In this document: positions 11,286-22,749 of the stretch, piece by piece
Position numbering within the stretch: the stretch's first letter is position 1
How the letters are laid out: the number at the start of each line of letters is the position of its first letter
Assembly: GCA_963580285.1 (NCBI GenBank)
Contig: CAUZLF010000728.1
Location: 124,127-188,126, forward strand
DNA: 64,000 bases
Direction of reading: 5' to 3'
From: Lucinisca nassula
Lineage: Eukaryota; Mollusca; Bivalvia; Lucinida; Lucinidae
The notes under the pieces: model-generated
Database searches by the model: none
Seen by the model: only the letters and a program-made list of their open reading frames with translations
What the model was told of the DNA's origin: nothing
Made by a program: the position numbers and the translations under genes

Positions 11286-12145
11286 GTGGTACAAAATGTG
11301 TGCAAGTTTAGTTAAAATCAAATCATAAATGAAACGGCTATCATGCAGACAAGATCAAAATAGGCAATTTTTGCCATTTCAGGGGCCGTAACTCCATAAC
11401 GCATGATGGGATATGGCTGGAAAGGAACCCAGATCTCATGGAGGTACAAGTTGTGTGCAAGTCTGGTTAAAATCAAATCATAAATGAAGATGCTATCGTG
11501 CAGACAAGACCAAAATAGTCAATTTTTGCCATTTCAGGGGCCATAACTCTGTAACACATGATGGGATATGGCTGGTTCAAGAAAGGAACCCAGATCTCAT
11601 GGTGGTACAAGTTGTGTGCAAGTCTGGTTAAAATCAAATCATAAATGAAGATGCTATCGTGCGGACAAGACCAAAATAGGCAATTTTTGCCATTTCAGGG
11701 GCCGTAACTTCGTGACACATGATGGGATATGGCTGGTTCAAGAAAGGAACCCAGATCTCATGGTGGTACAAGTTGTGTGCAAGTCTGGTTAAAATCAAAT
11801 TATAAATGAAGATGCTATCGTGCGGACAAGACCAAAATAGGCAATTTTTGCCCTTTCAGGGGCCGTAACTCTGTAACACATGATGGGATATGGCTGGTTC
11901 AAGAAAGGAATCCAGATCTCATGGTGGTACAAGTTGTGTGCAGGTCTGGTTAAAATCAAATCATAAAAGAAGATGCTATCGTGCGGACAAGACCAAAATA
12001 GGCAATTTTTGCCCTTTCAGGGGCCATAACTCAGTAACACATGATGGGATAAGGCTGGTTCAAGAAAGGAACCTAGATCTCATGGTGGTACAAGTTGTGT
12101 GCAAGTCTGGTTAAAATCAAATCATAAATGAAGATGCTATCGTGC
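11285..12145 (+). repeat. ~162-bp tandem core
   Basis: Six units, spaced 161-162 bp where measured, with 'GTGGTACAAGTTGTGTGCAA', 'TCAGGGGCCGTAACTC' and 'ATGATGGGATATGGCTGG'. High similarity between units indicates recent amplification. Confidence 0.8.
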
Positions 12146-12248
12146 GGACAAGAAATTGTTTACGCACGGACGCACGCACGCACGCATGAGGACGACGGAC
12201 AAAATGTGATCACAAAAGCTCACCTTGTCACTACGTGACAGGTGAGCT

Positions 12249-14045
12249 AAAAAATTCAAGTCGCTATCGTAGTCACAACATTTTCCCTATGTTAAGTCTA
12301 TGGGCAAATTTTTTGTCGCTCAAGGTCACGTACATGTAACTCCGAGGTCAATATTCCGATTCGGCCCAAAATCGAACTTAACCGAGATTTTATGCCTGTC
12401 CTCGTTACCTGCAAGTTTGAAGCTGATCTGAATAAAAATAAAGTTGCTATCGTGGTCACAACGTATTTTTTCATGCTCAAGGGCAGGTAACTCCAAGGCA
12501 AATAATCCGATTCGGCCCAAAATCGAACTTAACCGTGATTTTATGTCTGTCCTCGTTACCTGCAAGTTTGAAGCTGATCTGAAAAAAATTCAAGTCGCTA
12601 TCGTAGTCACAACATTTTCCCTATGTTAAGTCTATGGGCAAAATTTTTGTCGCTTAAGGTCACGTAACTCCGAGGTCAATATTCCGATTCTGCCCAAAAT
12701 CGAACTTAACCGAGATTTTATGCCTGTCCTTATTATCTGCAAGAATGAAGTCGATCAGAAAAAAATTGACGGAGCTAGAGTGATGACAAGCTTTTTCCTA
12801 TGTTAAGTCTATGGGAGCTATATGTTGCCATGGTAACCAGAGTTCCACTCATATCTGCATGAAAACCTTATGCAGTCTTTCCACTTGCCCAATAATGTTA
12901 CACATGAAATTTGATCAAAGTCGGCCAAGTAGTCTTCAAGATATACATTTTTGAAATTCACATTAACCCTTATGCAAAAATGCACAAGGGCAGGTAACTC
13001 CTAAGTGTATGATCCGATTCTGCCAATTATCGAACTTGACCGAGATTTCATGGCTGTGCTGGTTATCTGTAAGAATGAAGCCAATCCGAACAAAATTGAA
13101 GCAGCTACAGTGATGACAACATTTTCCCCATGTTAAGTCGATAGGCAATTTTTCGGGCGCTCAAGGGGACGTAACTCTTGAGTGAATTATCTGATTCGGC
13201 CCAAAATCGAACTTGACCGAGATTTTATGCCTGTACTGGTTATCTGCAAGAATGAAGTCGATCAGAAAAAAAATGACGGAGCTAGAGTGATGACAAGCTT
13301 TTTCCTATGTGAAGTCTATGGGAGCTAGATGTTGCCATGGCAACCAGAGTTCCACTCAGATCTGCCTGAAAACCTAATGAAGCCTTTCCACTTGCCCAAT
13401 AATGCGACACATGAAATTTGATCAAAGTTGGCCAAGTAGTCTTTAAGATATACATTTTTGAAATTCCCATTAACCCTAATGCAAAAACACACAAGGGCAG
13501 GTAACTCCTTTAGACGTGAATGATCCAATTCTGCCAGTTATCGAACTTGACCGAGATTTCATGGCTGTGCTGGTTATCTGCAAGAATAAAGCCAATCTGA
13601 AAATAATTCAAGCAGCTACGGTGATGACAACATTCTCCCCATGTTAAGTCAATAGGCAATTTTTTCAACGCTCAAGGGCACGTAACTCCTGAGTGAATAA
13701 TCCGATTCAGCCCAAAATCGAACTTGATCGAGATTTCATGCCTGTCCTCGTTATCTGCAAGAATGAAGTCGATCAGAAAAAAATTGATGGAGCTAGAGTG
13801 ATGACAAGCTTTTTCCTATGTTAAGCCTATCCATGGGAGCTCTTTGTTGCTGTGGCAACCAGAGTTCTCATCCGATCTGCACGAAAACCTAATACAGCCT
13901 TTCCCCCTACCTGATGATGGTTCATATGAAATTTGATCAAGGCCGGCCCACTGGTTCCAGAGATATACTTCGTTGAAAGTGTGGACGACGGACGCCGGCT
14001 CGTGGTATACTAATACCTCACATGAGCCTTCGGCTCAGGTGAGCT
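12249..14045 (+). repeat. minisatellite array, right part, ending in hairpin terminus
   Basis: Continues the 8,041-9,007 dimers, then passes into longer units with 'GAGCTAGAGTGATGACAAGC', 'GTTGCCATGG(T/C)AACCAGAGT' and 'TTTCCACTTGCCCAATAATG'. Ends (about 13,985-14,045) with GGACGACGGACGCC and GAGCCTTCGGCTCAGGTGAG plus CT, a terminus homologous to that at 8,034. Confidence 0.7.
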
Positions 14046-14555
14046 AAAAATGCACTATGTTGCATGGGTGTGTCAACGTAATGTATACATACTTTATTTT
14101 GTACAAAAATCACTTTTTTCTGCATTGTGATATTTTGTTCATTGAATTTTGGTGTGTGTGGCACAGTGACCTTGGACTAAAATGCCAGTTTGTCTTATCA
14201 GTAGGTAAAGGGTACAGAAAAGCAATAAACATTTCATGACTGCAGCTGTAATCAATCATTTACCAAGAAGAACCTTGCGAGGTAAAATTAGGGTAAAATT
14301 TGCATTGTACTAGACCTTGATGTCTGAGACAAGATTAAAGTCTAACAAGGTATCATATTTGATAAAACACACAGGAAGGTTAGCCATTGGCCAATATGAC
14401 ATTAAGGTCTAGGAGCTAGACTAGCCCGACCCTGTTGCTTGATTTATGATGCAATAAAATATGTTTATACTAATTCTGCTTACAGAACCACCCCTATATT
14501 TGAACCATTATGCTATTTAGAATACTTTTTGCTAGACTCAAACTGTTTCCTATAT
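14046..14555. other. no recognised feature
   Basis: AT-rich. I see no coding region or repeat signature. Confidence 0.5.
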
Positions 14556-15538
14556 ATAGAACAGAACAGAACAGAACATAACTTTATTGAAGATAAACTC
14601 AGGCCACACACAGGTGGCGTAAGAGCATATTATACAAACAGGTGACATGTAATAAAAGGACATATATAAACAAGCAAATGCAACAACAAAAAAGGAAGCA
14701 AATACTTCACATTACCATGCCTATGCAAAAAAAGATTTTTAAGGCCATTAAAAACAGACAGTGGATCTCACCAAGTCTGTCAGATTTGGGCAGTTCTATA
14801 AGGCAGCCATAGCAGGAACAGGAGAAATGTGTATCCCCGAAAATACACCTCCTTCCTACATGAGACATGAGGTAGGGTTGTCGGAGACTTGGTCACATAT
14901 CACATAGACTTGTTAATGTGATGAAAGTTAGAAAAAAAAAAAAAAAAAAAAAAACATAATGTTAAGAACATGTATATAGTGTTAAAATACAGACAACTTA
15001 ATTAGCATTTGAAAATTTCTTCATAATGATTTCTATAAAACAGGATAATTTGATAAGAAGAGTTTTATCTGCAGTAGATAATAACTCCTTGAATTTAATT
15101 ATATTGGGACGTTTGTAAAAATATGAGGGTAAATACTTTTTTCGGTCTGATTTGAAATGATTGCATATAAGAAGAAAGTGAAATTCGTCACCAATATCGT
15201 TTTTCTCGCAAAGGACACACTTTCTTTCCTCCAAAGGAATGTTTTCCCAGCGGCCAGTCTCAACTGGGAGCCTATGGTTACTTAATCTGAATTTAAGCAA
15301 TGTTGAGTAGTGTTTTTTAGTCAATTTGGTTAAATAATTTTCAAAATTGACATCATGTTTGAAAAGATTATAATTTTTTCCTTTAGAGGATGATGATACT
15401 TTTGTATGCCACTCTTGGATATAAAGATCAGAAAGAGTTTTAGAAATTTGCATTTTGATCAATTTAGGGTTTTCAATGACATCTTTATGTAACAGGTCAA
15501 CACGTCCTACACTTATTAGGATTTCTTTTATAGTATAT
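14556..15538 (-). pseudogene. LINE 3' fragment: RT C-terminal domain and 3' UTR
   Basis: An open frame on the minus strand from about 15,538 to the stop at 14,998 encodes the C-terminal end of an APE-type LINE polymerase. Motifs include HRLPVETGRWENIP, the zinc-knuckle-like CVLCEKN...DEFHFLLIC (C-x2-C...H-x4-C), and YLPSYFYKRPNIIKFKELL. The RT core and endonuclease are absent, so the copy is 5'-truncated. The 3' UTR runs down to 14,556. It has CAATAAAGTT next to a (TGTTC)n tail seen on the plus strand as GAACAGAACAGAACAGAACA (14,559-14,578). A poly-A run on the plus strand (about 14,933-14,954) lies within the UTR. The same C-terminal module occurs in the 59-64 kb LINE. Clade CR1/L2-like is inference. 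Confidence 0.75.
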
Positions 15539-15584
15539 AACTAACTGTCATTTATTAAGATTAAAACCACCCAGCTATTCAGTA

Positions 15585-15811
15585 TTGACCCTTTTTGTAC
15601 CAAAAAGAATCTTCCTCCTTATATATAGCAGGAGTCCATTTTAAAATTTAGGGGAGTCAGGTTTTGTTTTCTTCAAAATTTATTTAGAAATGACTGAGCT
15701 TTTAGCAAACAGTGAAGCCCTGATCAGACACCGCGTTCTGCGGCGTCTAATCAAGGCCTGTGCTATTTGCCAGGGTACCTGTTTGGGGGTTTCTGGTACA
15801 AAATGGGTTAA
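15585..15811. mobile_element. MITE with TTAACCC termini
   Basis: About 227 bp bounded by TTGACCCTTTTTGTACCA (15,585-15,602) and TGGTACAAAATGGGTTAA (15,794-15,811). The interior has 'CTTATATATAGCAGGAGTCC', 'CCCTGATCAGA' and 'GTTCTGCGGCGTCT'. A second copy lies at 32,957-33,184. TTAA at the ends suggests a TTAA-targeting family (inference). Confidence 0.7.
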
Positions 15812-15849
15812 GACCACTTTTAAAATACGAAATCTGTCATAACTGTTTG

Positions 15850-15940
15850 CTCTTGTATAACTGAAATTCCAATAGCCCACTAATTATATATGCATGATTA
15901 TGCATTTAACAGGTAGTCTGATCTGGGTCTGCATTTGGTC
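15850..15940. repeat. second copy of the 300-400 dispersed repeat
   Basis: AACTGAAATTCCAATAGCCC and 'GTCTGATCTGGGTCTGCATT' match 300-400. Confidence 0.55.
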
Positions 15941-16868
15941 AATTTTTTTAAATTTTATAAGGTCATTTAAAATTTTTTGGTCAAGTCAATTTTCCAAATT
16001 TTTTTTCAAAAAGGTGTGAAAAACATCAGTTTGCATACAAGTACTTATTATGAATCTGTGTTTTGGGTGCCACTGGCTTTATCTTAGGAGGATTAAAATA
16101 CAGTTTTCATAATTTTGCAATTTACCATCTGAATTTCCTCAGATATTTAAGAAGATTATGTTGGAACAATCGAATATGATATAATGTTATTTATAAAGCA
16201 ACATAATGTATAAATACTTAAAGTATAATTTATTATTATTGATGTGCTTTTCAATGCTTTATGTAGCCTTAAAGACTTGTCTTATCTTCAAGACTTACAT
16301 ACAGATTTTACAAAAATATGAAAAGAATGAACACCACTTTAACCCTTTCCCACTCAGATACATGTTTTTACGTGTCTGCACTCCCCCTCCCCCATTTTAA
16401 GCCCCAGAGCACCTAAAATGTGCATTTCCTACCCCTGAATAGTTATGTTTGCTTTACGATTTAGTGGCCTAAAAAAGTGACCTGTTTTTTGCATGTCTCC
16501 CCAGTAAGATTATTCTGGGGGATTGAAGGGGGTCACATCCGAAAAATTTTGGGTGTATGGCCCAACCGGCCGTTAAAATTTATATCTGAGGGTGTCTGGG
16601 GTCAAAAATGCCTCAAAATTGATGCTGATAAAACATGCTGCAAACAGTGAAAATGGCCAGTGCCAAACCCCTTAATTGTTGCCTTTACAGCTGTGTGAAG
16701 AGTAAGATTTGGTCAAAAATTCATCTGAAAGCACACTTTTTGCCAACTTTGAGATGCCCCCTCATTACCACGACACCAATGATCAGATCATGAAAGGTTG
16801 CATTTGACCGGCTACCTCCCAATGAACAATCATGCCGAGTTTGGTGTAAAACAGACCATCCATTATAA
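15941..16868. other. no recognised gene
   Basis: AT-rich to 16,340. Then there is a moderately GC stretch with 'CCCTTTCCCACTCAGATACA' and 'TGGGGTCAAAAATGCCTCAA' that looks like a decayed mobile element with unclear ends. Confidence 0.4.
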
Positions 16869-17711
16869 TCCCCACGCTTTTCGAAGAAAAAGTGGGGATA
16901 TTGTAATTGTCTCCGTCGTCGTTCGTATGTACGTCTTACCGGACAACTCCTCCCATACTTTTACAGCTAGAAACTTAAAACTTTGGGAACTGATAGGTCT
17001 TTGGTCTAAGAGTGCATGACACTTTCGGAATTTTGATCCTACCCCTAGGGGCCAGGCCAGGGGGTGGGGTGCCCCGGGGATAAAAAATCAAAGTTTTCAG
17101 AACCTGGTTGTGCGACATATCAAATCGATGAGTAGAATACCTAACAATCAAAATTTGACCTAGGGTCAGGTTTGAGGTCACCAGAGGTCAAAAACTTGGA
17201 TTTTCACCCCCATAACCCCCTTTTTAACGATTGCCGGATAACTCCTCCTACGCCGTTTCAGATAGAAACATGAAACTTTGGGAACTGATAGGTCTTTGGT
17301 CTGAGGAGTGCATGACACTTTCGGAATTTTGATCCTACCCCTAGGGGCCAGGCCAGGGGGTGGGGTGCCCCGGGGGTAAATAATCAAAGTTTTCAAAACC
17401 GGGTCGTGTGACATATCAAATCGAACGGCATAATGAGTAGAATACATAACAATCAAAATTTGACCCCTAGGGTCAGGTTTGAGGTCACCAGAGGTCAAAA
17501 ACTTGGATTTTCACCCCCATAACCCCCTTTTTAACGATTACCGGATAACTCCTCCTACGCCGTTTCAGATAGAAAAATGAAACTTTGGAAACTGATAGGT
17601 CTTTGGTCTGAGGAGTGCATGACACTTTCGGAATTTTGATCTTAAGATTGGGTGGGAGTTGCAATTGAGAACTTATATAGTGGTGTATCTTTAAAAAAGC
17701 GTGGGGATATG
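16869..17711 (+). mobile_element. hairpin-ended element with ~308-bp tandem core (CCCCACGC family)
   Basis: The left hairpin (about 16,870-16,900) has arms CCCCAC-GCTTTTTC and GAAGAAAAA-GTGGGG. The right end (about 17,695-17,711) is AAAAAGCGTGGGGATA, repeating one arm. CCGTCGTCGTTCGTATGTAC follows the hairpin. Core units carry 'CCGGATAACTCCTCC', 'CTGATAGGTCTTTGGTCT' and 'GGCCAGGCCAGGGGGTGGGG'. A truncated relative is at 28,215-28,450. Confidence 0.65.
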
Positions 17712-18017
17712 CGATGATGTGCCATAGACTGCGCGATTCTAGTGAAACAATGGCATTTGAAGTGATACATGTATATTGGGCATAATTACATGTATCAAAA
17801 GAATTTAAATCATTCTTGCAAACAGAATTTCATTCACAAGTTCAATTATTAGTCCTGAGCGCTAATTAGGTTACCTTATGGGAGTCTAGAAAGTAGTCTC
17901 AATATCGGAATTTCACTGTATAAGACACATTTTCATCTGGAAAAGAGACAGATTGGAAGCCACGAAAGTATGCAGTAATCCATTTAGGCGCTTTTAAATT
18001 TCCTGTTAGTTTTATTC
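17712..18017. other. no recognised feature
   Basis: AT-rich intergenic-like sequence. Confidence 0.5.
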
Positions 18018-18295
18018 TTTGTGTGATTTGTGGTTTAACATCCCTGTCAACACAGTAAGTCATTTTGGAGATGTTGCTTCACATTTTGTGGGACTGTTTA
18101 CAGACACTGAGATGCAATGACATCTCCAGCCCTGTTGCCTAATGAAACCAATAGGGTTTATAAGCATGGACGGTCTGACTCCACCGCTTTGCCTGGACAG
18201 GCTTAGATACCCTAAATGGTTTTCCAGTACTCGTGTGCGGTCAGTTTCAGCTCTGTGTGGAAGCATCGTGCAGCGTATCTTTTTCTTCAAGCCTG
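18018..18295 (-). mobile_element. SINE (family A)
   Basis: Read on the minus strand, it ends '...GGATGTTAAACCACAAATCA'. The centre has 'GGTTTCATTAGGCAACAGGG' and the head 'CCAGGCTTGAAGAAAAAG'. Similar length to the other family-A copies. Confidence 0.65.
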
Positions 18296-18749
18296 GATGT
18301 CTTTCTATATGTTTTGTCGGATACTGCATAGGCTCCATGTTTTTAAACTCGGGAACTCCAACTTTTCACAATGAAGGATTTTTCGGTTTCGATCAGAAAT
18401 GTGTCATGGACTGTCATACATTTATATTATACCGGGGTATTTCTTTGTAAACACAATGTATCCACAATCTGCTAGTGAGCATACTGCTGTTGAAACATTT
18501 GATCAAGGCAACTTATAATGATTCCTTCTAAGGCCTGGGTAGATACAAAAATTTTGAAATTGCATGTTATGTTCAAAGTGCACAACTTGTGACAAGGCTT
18601 AATCCAGATTAATCCACATGTATTGAAATCAGCTTAATCCTTACACAGTACTTTAAGTCTTATTCACTGGAAAAAGCAGACTGATGACAGAGTGTCAATG
18701 CAAATTTTAAGCAGATAACAATCTGAATCTCGTCAATTTACAAAGAAAT

Positions 18750-19056
18750 TGTTTGTTTGTATTGGATTTTAAAGACCCAGCCAACGCTATTTAGGTCATT
18801 TTTAGTCGACCAATTTACCTAACCACATTTTTCCTGGGCAGGCTTACCGGCCGTTAACCAGTAGAATGCACATTCTTTCACCAGAAACTGACAACTGCCC
18901 TTCTTGAAAAAGCGGAAGGGACAGAATTACCGTAGAAAAGATTTCCTAATCAATCTCCACGAAAGAATGTTGCCGACCCCGGCAGGTATCGAACATGCAT
19001 CCGCCTGCTGATCACCAGTCAGACGCACATCTGACTGAGCTACAGAGACCGGCTTC
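18750..19056 (-). mobile_element. tRNA SINE (family B) with family-A tail
   Basis: On the minus strand the head is GAAGCCGGTCTCTGTAGCTC then AGTCAGATG (box A region), with 'GTTCGATACCTGCC' as box B. The 3' end, 'AAATGACCTAAATAGCGTTG' then CAAACAAACAA, matches the family-A tail. An imperfect target duplication, AATTTACA(A/G)A(G/T)AAA, lies at about 18,735 and 19,057. Confidence 0.7.
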
Positions 19057-19326
19057 AATTTACAGATAAAATCAGTCCCAGTATTTCATATGAATCAGTC
19101 ACAAAGAGATGGTCACTTGGGCTCTTAAGTAATGGGGCTGTCTCCTTTTAAGCCCAACGTTGTTGTGGACTTGTTCAGTCACTTGTACTCAAATGAGTTG
19201 AAAAGCTGTGTACTTAAAACTTGCATAGCATGATTAGCATCCATTTAAAACTTAGAAATTCATTGAAATATGTAATTGCCACATATTACTGGTATTTAGT
19301 ATCTTTGATTGTAATCATTAACATCC

Positions 19327-19477
19327 TTTGTTTGTTTGTTTGATTTGAGGTTTAATGTCCCCGTCAACGCTGTAAAGGTCATTTTGGAGATGTTGCTTCC
19401 AATTTTGAGGGATTTTACCCGACATTGAGATGAAATGACATCTCAAGCCCTGTCGTCCCAATGAAACCAATAGGGTT
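19327..19477 (-). mobile_element. SINE (family A), 5'-truncated
   Basis: Contains the tail and centre of family A ('TCAACGCTGTAAAGGTCATT', 'GAGATGAAATGACATCTCAA') up to 'CCAATAGGGTT', then stops where CAGAGCTACAGATAAGGCGC begins. Confidence 0.65.
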
Positions 19478-19835
19478 CAGAGCTACAGATAAGGCGCATA
19501 TCCGCGTAAATACGCATTAATTTTCATTAAAAACGCATTGAAAATCAATTTTTGGCGTACCGATACCCACTGTAAAAAACGGGTTACGTCATGGTCCTGA
19601 TGGGTGCAAAGTAAAAGTTGGAGTAAACCGACTTCGTTTCGGTAATTTCACTAAATCGAGCAACCCAACTTCATATCCGGTTCTACCAAAAGCCGCTGTA
19701 TAATACCTTGTCTGATTGGTACTTTCGTTTTCGTTAGGCCAATCGTGATTAGAATAACAGGTCGGCAAGTGAAATCACTCTGTTGGTTTCCAATGCAAAC
19801 AAATGGAGGAGAAATCAAGAGGGGATATCTACATC
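19478..19835. other. possible DNA-transposon end (CAGAG), unresolved
   Basis: Begins CAGAGCTACAGATAAGGCGC, similar in layout to CAGAGTTCTCGGAAACGCCG at 24,095. Both are followed by 'ATCCG-CGTA', and later by similar 'GGCCAATC' and 'CAGGTC(G/A)' stretches. No partner end or duplication was found. Confidence 0.3.
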
Positions 19836-19961
19836 TTATTTTTTCTTATTTCTGCATGAAAACATAAGTTGTGGATATTCATTAGAAGCGCCTCAGTAAG
19901 GCACTTCTAATGACCACCAACAACATAATTATGTTTATGTGCAGAAATAAGAAAAATATAT
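19836..19961. repeat. fold-back repeat copy
   Basis: 'CTTATTTCTGCATGAAAACA' at the left and 'TATGTGCAGAAATAAGAAAA' at the right pair imperfectly. The centre is 'GAAGCGCCTCAGTAAGGCAC'. Confidence 0.65.
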
Positions 19962-19968
19962 GTACTTT

Positions 19969-20962
19969 AGTATAAAAATAGGGTGGTGTATGGGGGTTCA
20001 ATGTCTTGAAGGCTTGCTTTCGTGATGATATACCACAACTTCAACTCAGGATGTAAAAGAGGCAGCATATAAAGGTCTTGTTCGCCCAATCTTGGAATAT
20101 GGTAGTTGTATCTGGGACCCCAGCAGAGTGGTCCTTAACAATGAAATTGAGAAAGTTCAGAATAGAGCTGCTAGATTTGTAACAGGCAATTACTGCTTTG
20201 AAACTGGGAGCATGACTGGAATACTTGGAAAATTAAAATGGGAGTCTCTCAAGAAAAGGAGAAAAGACAATAGGCTAATCCTTTTATACAAAGGTCTAAA
20301 GGGTGCTGCCAGCATTCCAACAGATGACCTTAATCCCCCTGCTAGACACTGTAGAAATCACCATTCGTTGGCGTTTCAGACCCTAAGCGCAATAACTGAC
20401 ATTTATAAAGAGTCGTTCTTCCCCAGAACCATAAGAGATTGGAATGCCCTTCCTGATTCGATTATTTCGACAGCTGAAGGTGCTGATGATTGTGTAGCTA
20501 AATTTACCTCTTTGGTTAGAGCTAGGGACTAACTTCCCACATCACAGGTCCTGGTGTATGAATGTCATTTGACGTGTCACCAGTAACAATTCTGATTCTG
20601 ATTGTACAGTATGTAATGGAGTGTAACCCGGAGTTTATGTAATGTACACCTGCATGACACCCTCGTGAGGTGGTGTTACAGTGTATTATTATAGAACGAA
20701 AGAATAGTACACCACAACCTCTTTATAACTCTATTGTTGGGGTCCAAAGCAGAAATTGTATTACTTAAACAACCGTGTTATAGCCAAACAAAAATGTATA
20801 GATTATACAGAAAAATGACCATCATTTTTGGATCCATCTTGAAACCGTGTAATATCCTTAACCATGTTATAATGAACCATGTTATAATGAAGTTGTGGTA
20901 TATCATCACGAAAGCAAGCCTTCAAGACATTGAACCCCCATACACCACTCCGTTTTTATACT
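19969..20962. mobile_element. element bounded by near-perfect ~75-nt inverted arms
   Basis: The 61-nt arms at 19,983-20,043 and 20,888-20,948 are exact inverted copies. AGTATAAAAA / TTTTTATACT pair again just outside. Between them lie a LINE 3' fragment and about 280 bp of sequence with 'CCATGTTATAATGAA' repeated twice. No transposase was seen. Perfect arms imply a young insertion or recent conversion. Confidence 0.7.
20044..20603 (+). pseudogene. LINE 3' fragment (CR1/Jockey-type RT C-terminus)
   Basis: Open from the left arm to the stop at 20,530-20,532. The frame reads AAYKGLVRPILEYGSCIWDP, then IEKVQNRAARFVTGNY, LKWESLKKRRKDNRLILLYK and FFPRTIRDWNALPDSI. This is the region that follows the RT domain in CR1/Jockey-type LINE polymerases. 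Endonuclease and RT motifs are missing. The 3' UTR is short and ends in GATTCTGATT-type repeats near 20,603, as in the second copy at 29,572. The fragment starts immediately at the inner edge of the left inverted arm. Confidence 0.8.
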
Positions 20963-20984
20963 AGAGAAAGTGCCCAGTGGGTCA

Positions 20985-22101
20985 CGTTTACCCCCGGCCA
21001 GAGCCATCCCCTTTTAGTGGAAAATTACAATTTGTCTGTAGCATTGAACCTTTCCATATAAACTTTCCATTTAGTCCACTGAGAATAAATATTGCATTTC
21101 AACAACAAGGAGTATAATGAAAACAGTTAACACAAAACTTGGGAGGTAATCAAAATGCCAAAGTCTTAATTATTGACACCTAGCCCCACCCAGGGGCTTG
21201 ACCCAGGAGCTTAGATATTCCATATGAAAGTTAATACTATAGCTATTTTCTGTACCAAATATGAAGAGAATCTAACATGAGGTTACAGAGATACGAGCAA
21301 TCAAAAAGGTTTAACACAAAACTTTGAAATAAAAGTTGACAAATGGACGGACAGCCCATCCAGGGGCTTGACTCAGGGGCTTAGATATTCCATATGAAAG
21401 GTAATGGTAAAGAGATATCCTTTACCAAATATGAAGAGAATCTAACTAAGATGTGGTTACAGATATATGAGCAATCAAAAAGGTTTAACACAAAACTTTT
21501 ATATGAAAGTTGACAAACCCAGGGGCCCACCCAGGGGCTTAGATATTCTATATGAAAGGTAATGCTAAAGAGATATCCTTTACTAAATACGAAGAGAATC
21601 TAACATGTGGTTACAGAGATATCAGCAATGAAAAAGGTTTAACACAAAAATTTGACGTAAAAGTAGATGAACAGACAAGACGGACAGACAGCCCACCCAG
21701 GGGCTTAGCTATTTCATATGAAAGGTAATGCTATAGAGATATCCTTTACCGAACATGAAGATAATCTAACATGTGGTTACAGAGATACCAGCAATGAAAA
21801 AGGTTTAACACAAAACTCTGACGTAAAAGTAGATGAACAGACAGACGGACAGACAGCCCACCCAGGGGCTTGACCCAGGGGCATTGCTATTCCATATGAA
21901 AGGTAATGCTATAGAGATATCCTTTACCAAATATGAAGAGAATTTAACATGTGGTTACAGAGATATGAGCTATCAAACAGGTTTAACGCAAAACTTTGAC
22001 GTAAAGGTTGACAAACGGCGAGACAGATGGAAGTACGAACAAACAAACGGAAAGACGAAAACTATATACCCCCTGACATACTTCGTATGCCCGGGGTATA
22101 A
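20985..22101 (+). mobile_element. hairpin-ended element with ~155-bp tandem core (ATACCCCC-like)
   Basis: About six units with 'GAGATATCCTTTACCAAATA', 'GTGGTTACAGAGATA' and 'AAAAGGTTTAACACAAAAC'. The right end is the hairpin ATATACCCCC...CGGGGTATA (about 22,065-22,101), preceded by GACGGACAGAC-type steps. The left end, near 'TTTACCCCCGGCC' (about 20,988), is less certain. Confidence 0.65.
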
Positions 22102-22114
22102 TAAACTGGGGTAA

Positions 22115-22388
22115 TTTGTTTGTTTAAGGTTTAATGTTCCCGTCAACACTGTAATGGTCAATTTGGAGACATTGCTTCCAACATTGAGATGAAATATCTC
22201 AAGCCCTGTCGCCCAATGAAACCAATAGGGTTTATTAGCATGGACAGTCAGCCTCGCAACGCGGTTCCTGGACAGGCTTATAATATCCTCTAAGCGGTTT
22301 ACCAGTACTACTGTGCGGGCCAGATTCAGCTCTGCGTGGAAGAATCATACAGCCCATATATTTCTTCAAGCCCCTATGGGCGGGGGCC
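22115..22388 (-). mobile_element. SINE (family A)
   Basis: The tail (minus strand) is 'GACGGGAACATTAAACC'. The head is 'CCCCCGCCCATAGGGGCTTG'. A short internal deletion removes part of the centre. Confidence 0.7.
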
Positions 22389-22461
22389 TGGTTAATAATA
22401 TTATTTACCGACCCCCTTAGGTCAGAAGTAGAGGGTCCCCTTCAAGAATGGGTTCCATCCA

Positions 22462-22749
22462 TTTTTTTTTCGTTTGATTTGATGTTTAATGCCCCATCAA
22501 CACTGTAAAAGGTCATTTTGGATACATTGGTTCCAATTTTATGGGACTTTAACCCGACACTGAGATGAAATGATATCTCAAGCCCTGTCGCCCAAGGAAA
22601 CCAATAGGGTTTATTAGCATGGACGGTCCGCCTCGCACCGCGGTTCCTGGGCAGGCTTAGATCCTCTAAGCGGTTTACCAGTACCAGTGTGCAGGCTGGA
22701 TTCAGCTATGCAGCCCATATATTTCTTCAAGCCCCTATGGGTGGGGGCC
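22462..22749 (-). mobile_element. SINE (family A)
   Basis: Near full length, sharing 'GGTTTACCAGTACCAGTGTG', 'TTTCTTCAAGCCCCTATGGG' and the TTTGATTTGATGTTTAATG tail region (as written on the plus strand). Confidence 0.7.

Larger units (their letters stand above)
9008..12248 (+). mobile_element. hairpin-ended composite element inserted in the 8-14 kb array
   Basis: The left end is CAAGAGGGCCCACAGGGCCC (GGGCCC hairpin), then CGCTCACCTG. The right end is the hairpin 12,217-12,248 (AGCTCACCT...AGGTGAGCT), preceded by ACGCACGCACGCACGC and GACGACGGAC. The flanking array is continuous across it, so both ends are defined to within an A tract. It contains four unrelated tandem cores and a SINE. No coding region. 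The 3,241-bp size comes from stacked repeats. Confidence 0.75.

Noticed and set aside
8041..13148. Overlapping similar frames (MQVTRTDIKSRLSSILGRIG-type) on both strands
   Set aside because: They recur once per minisatellite unit in both orientations, so they are repeat artefacts.
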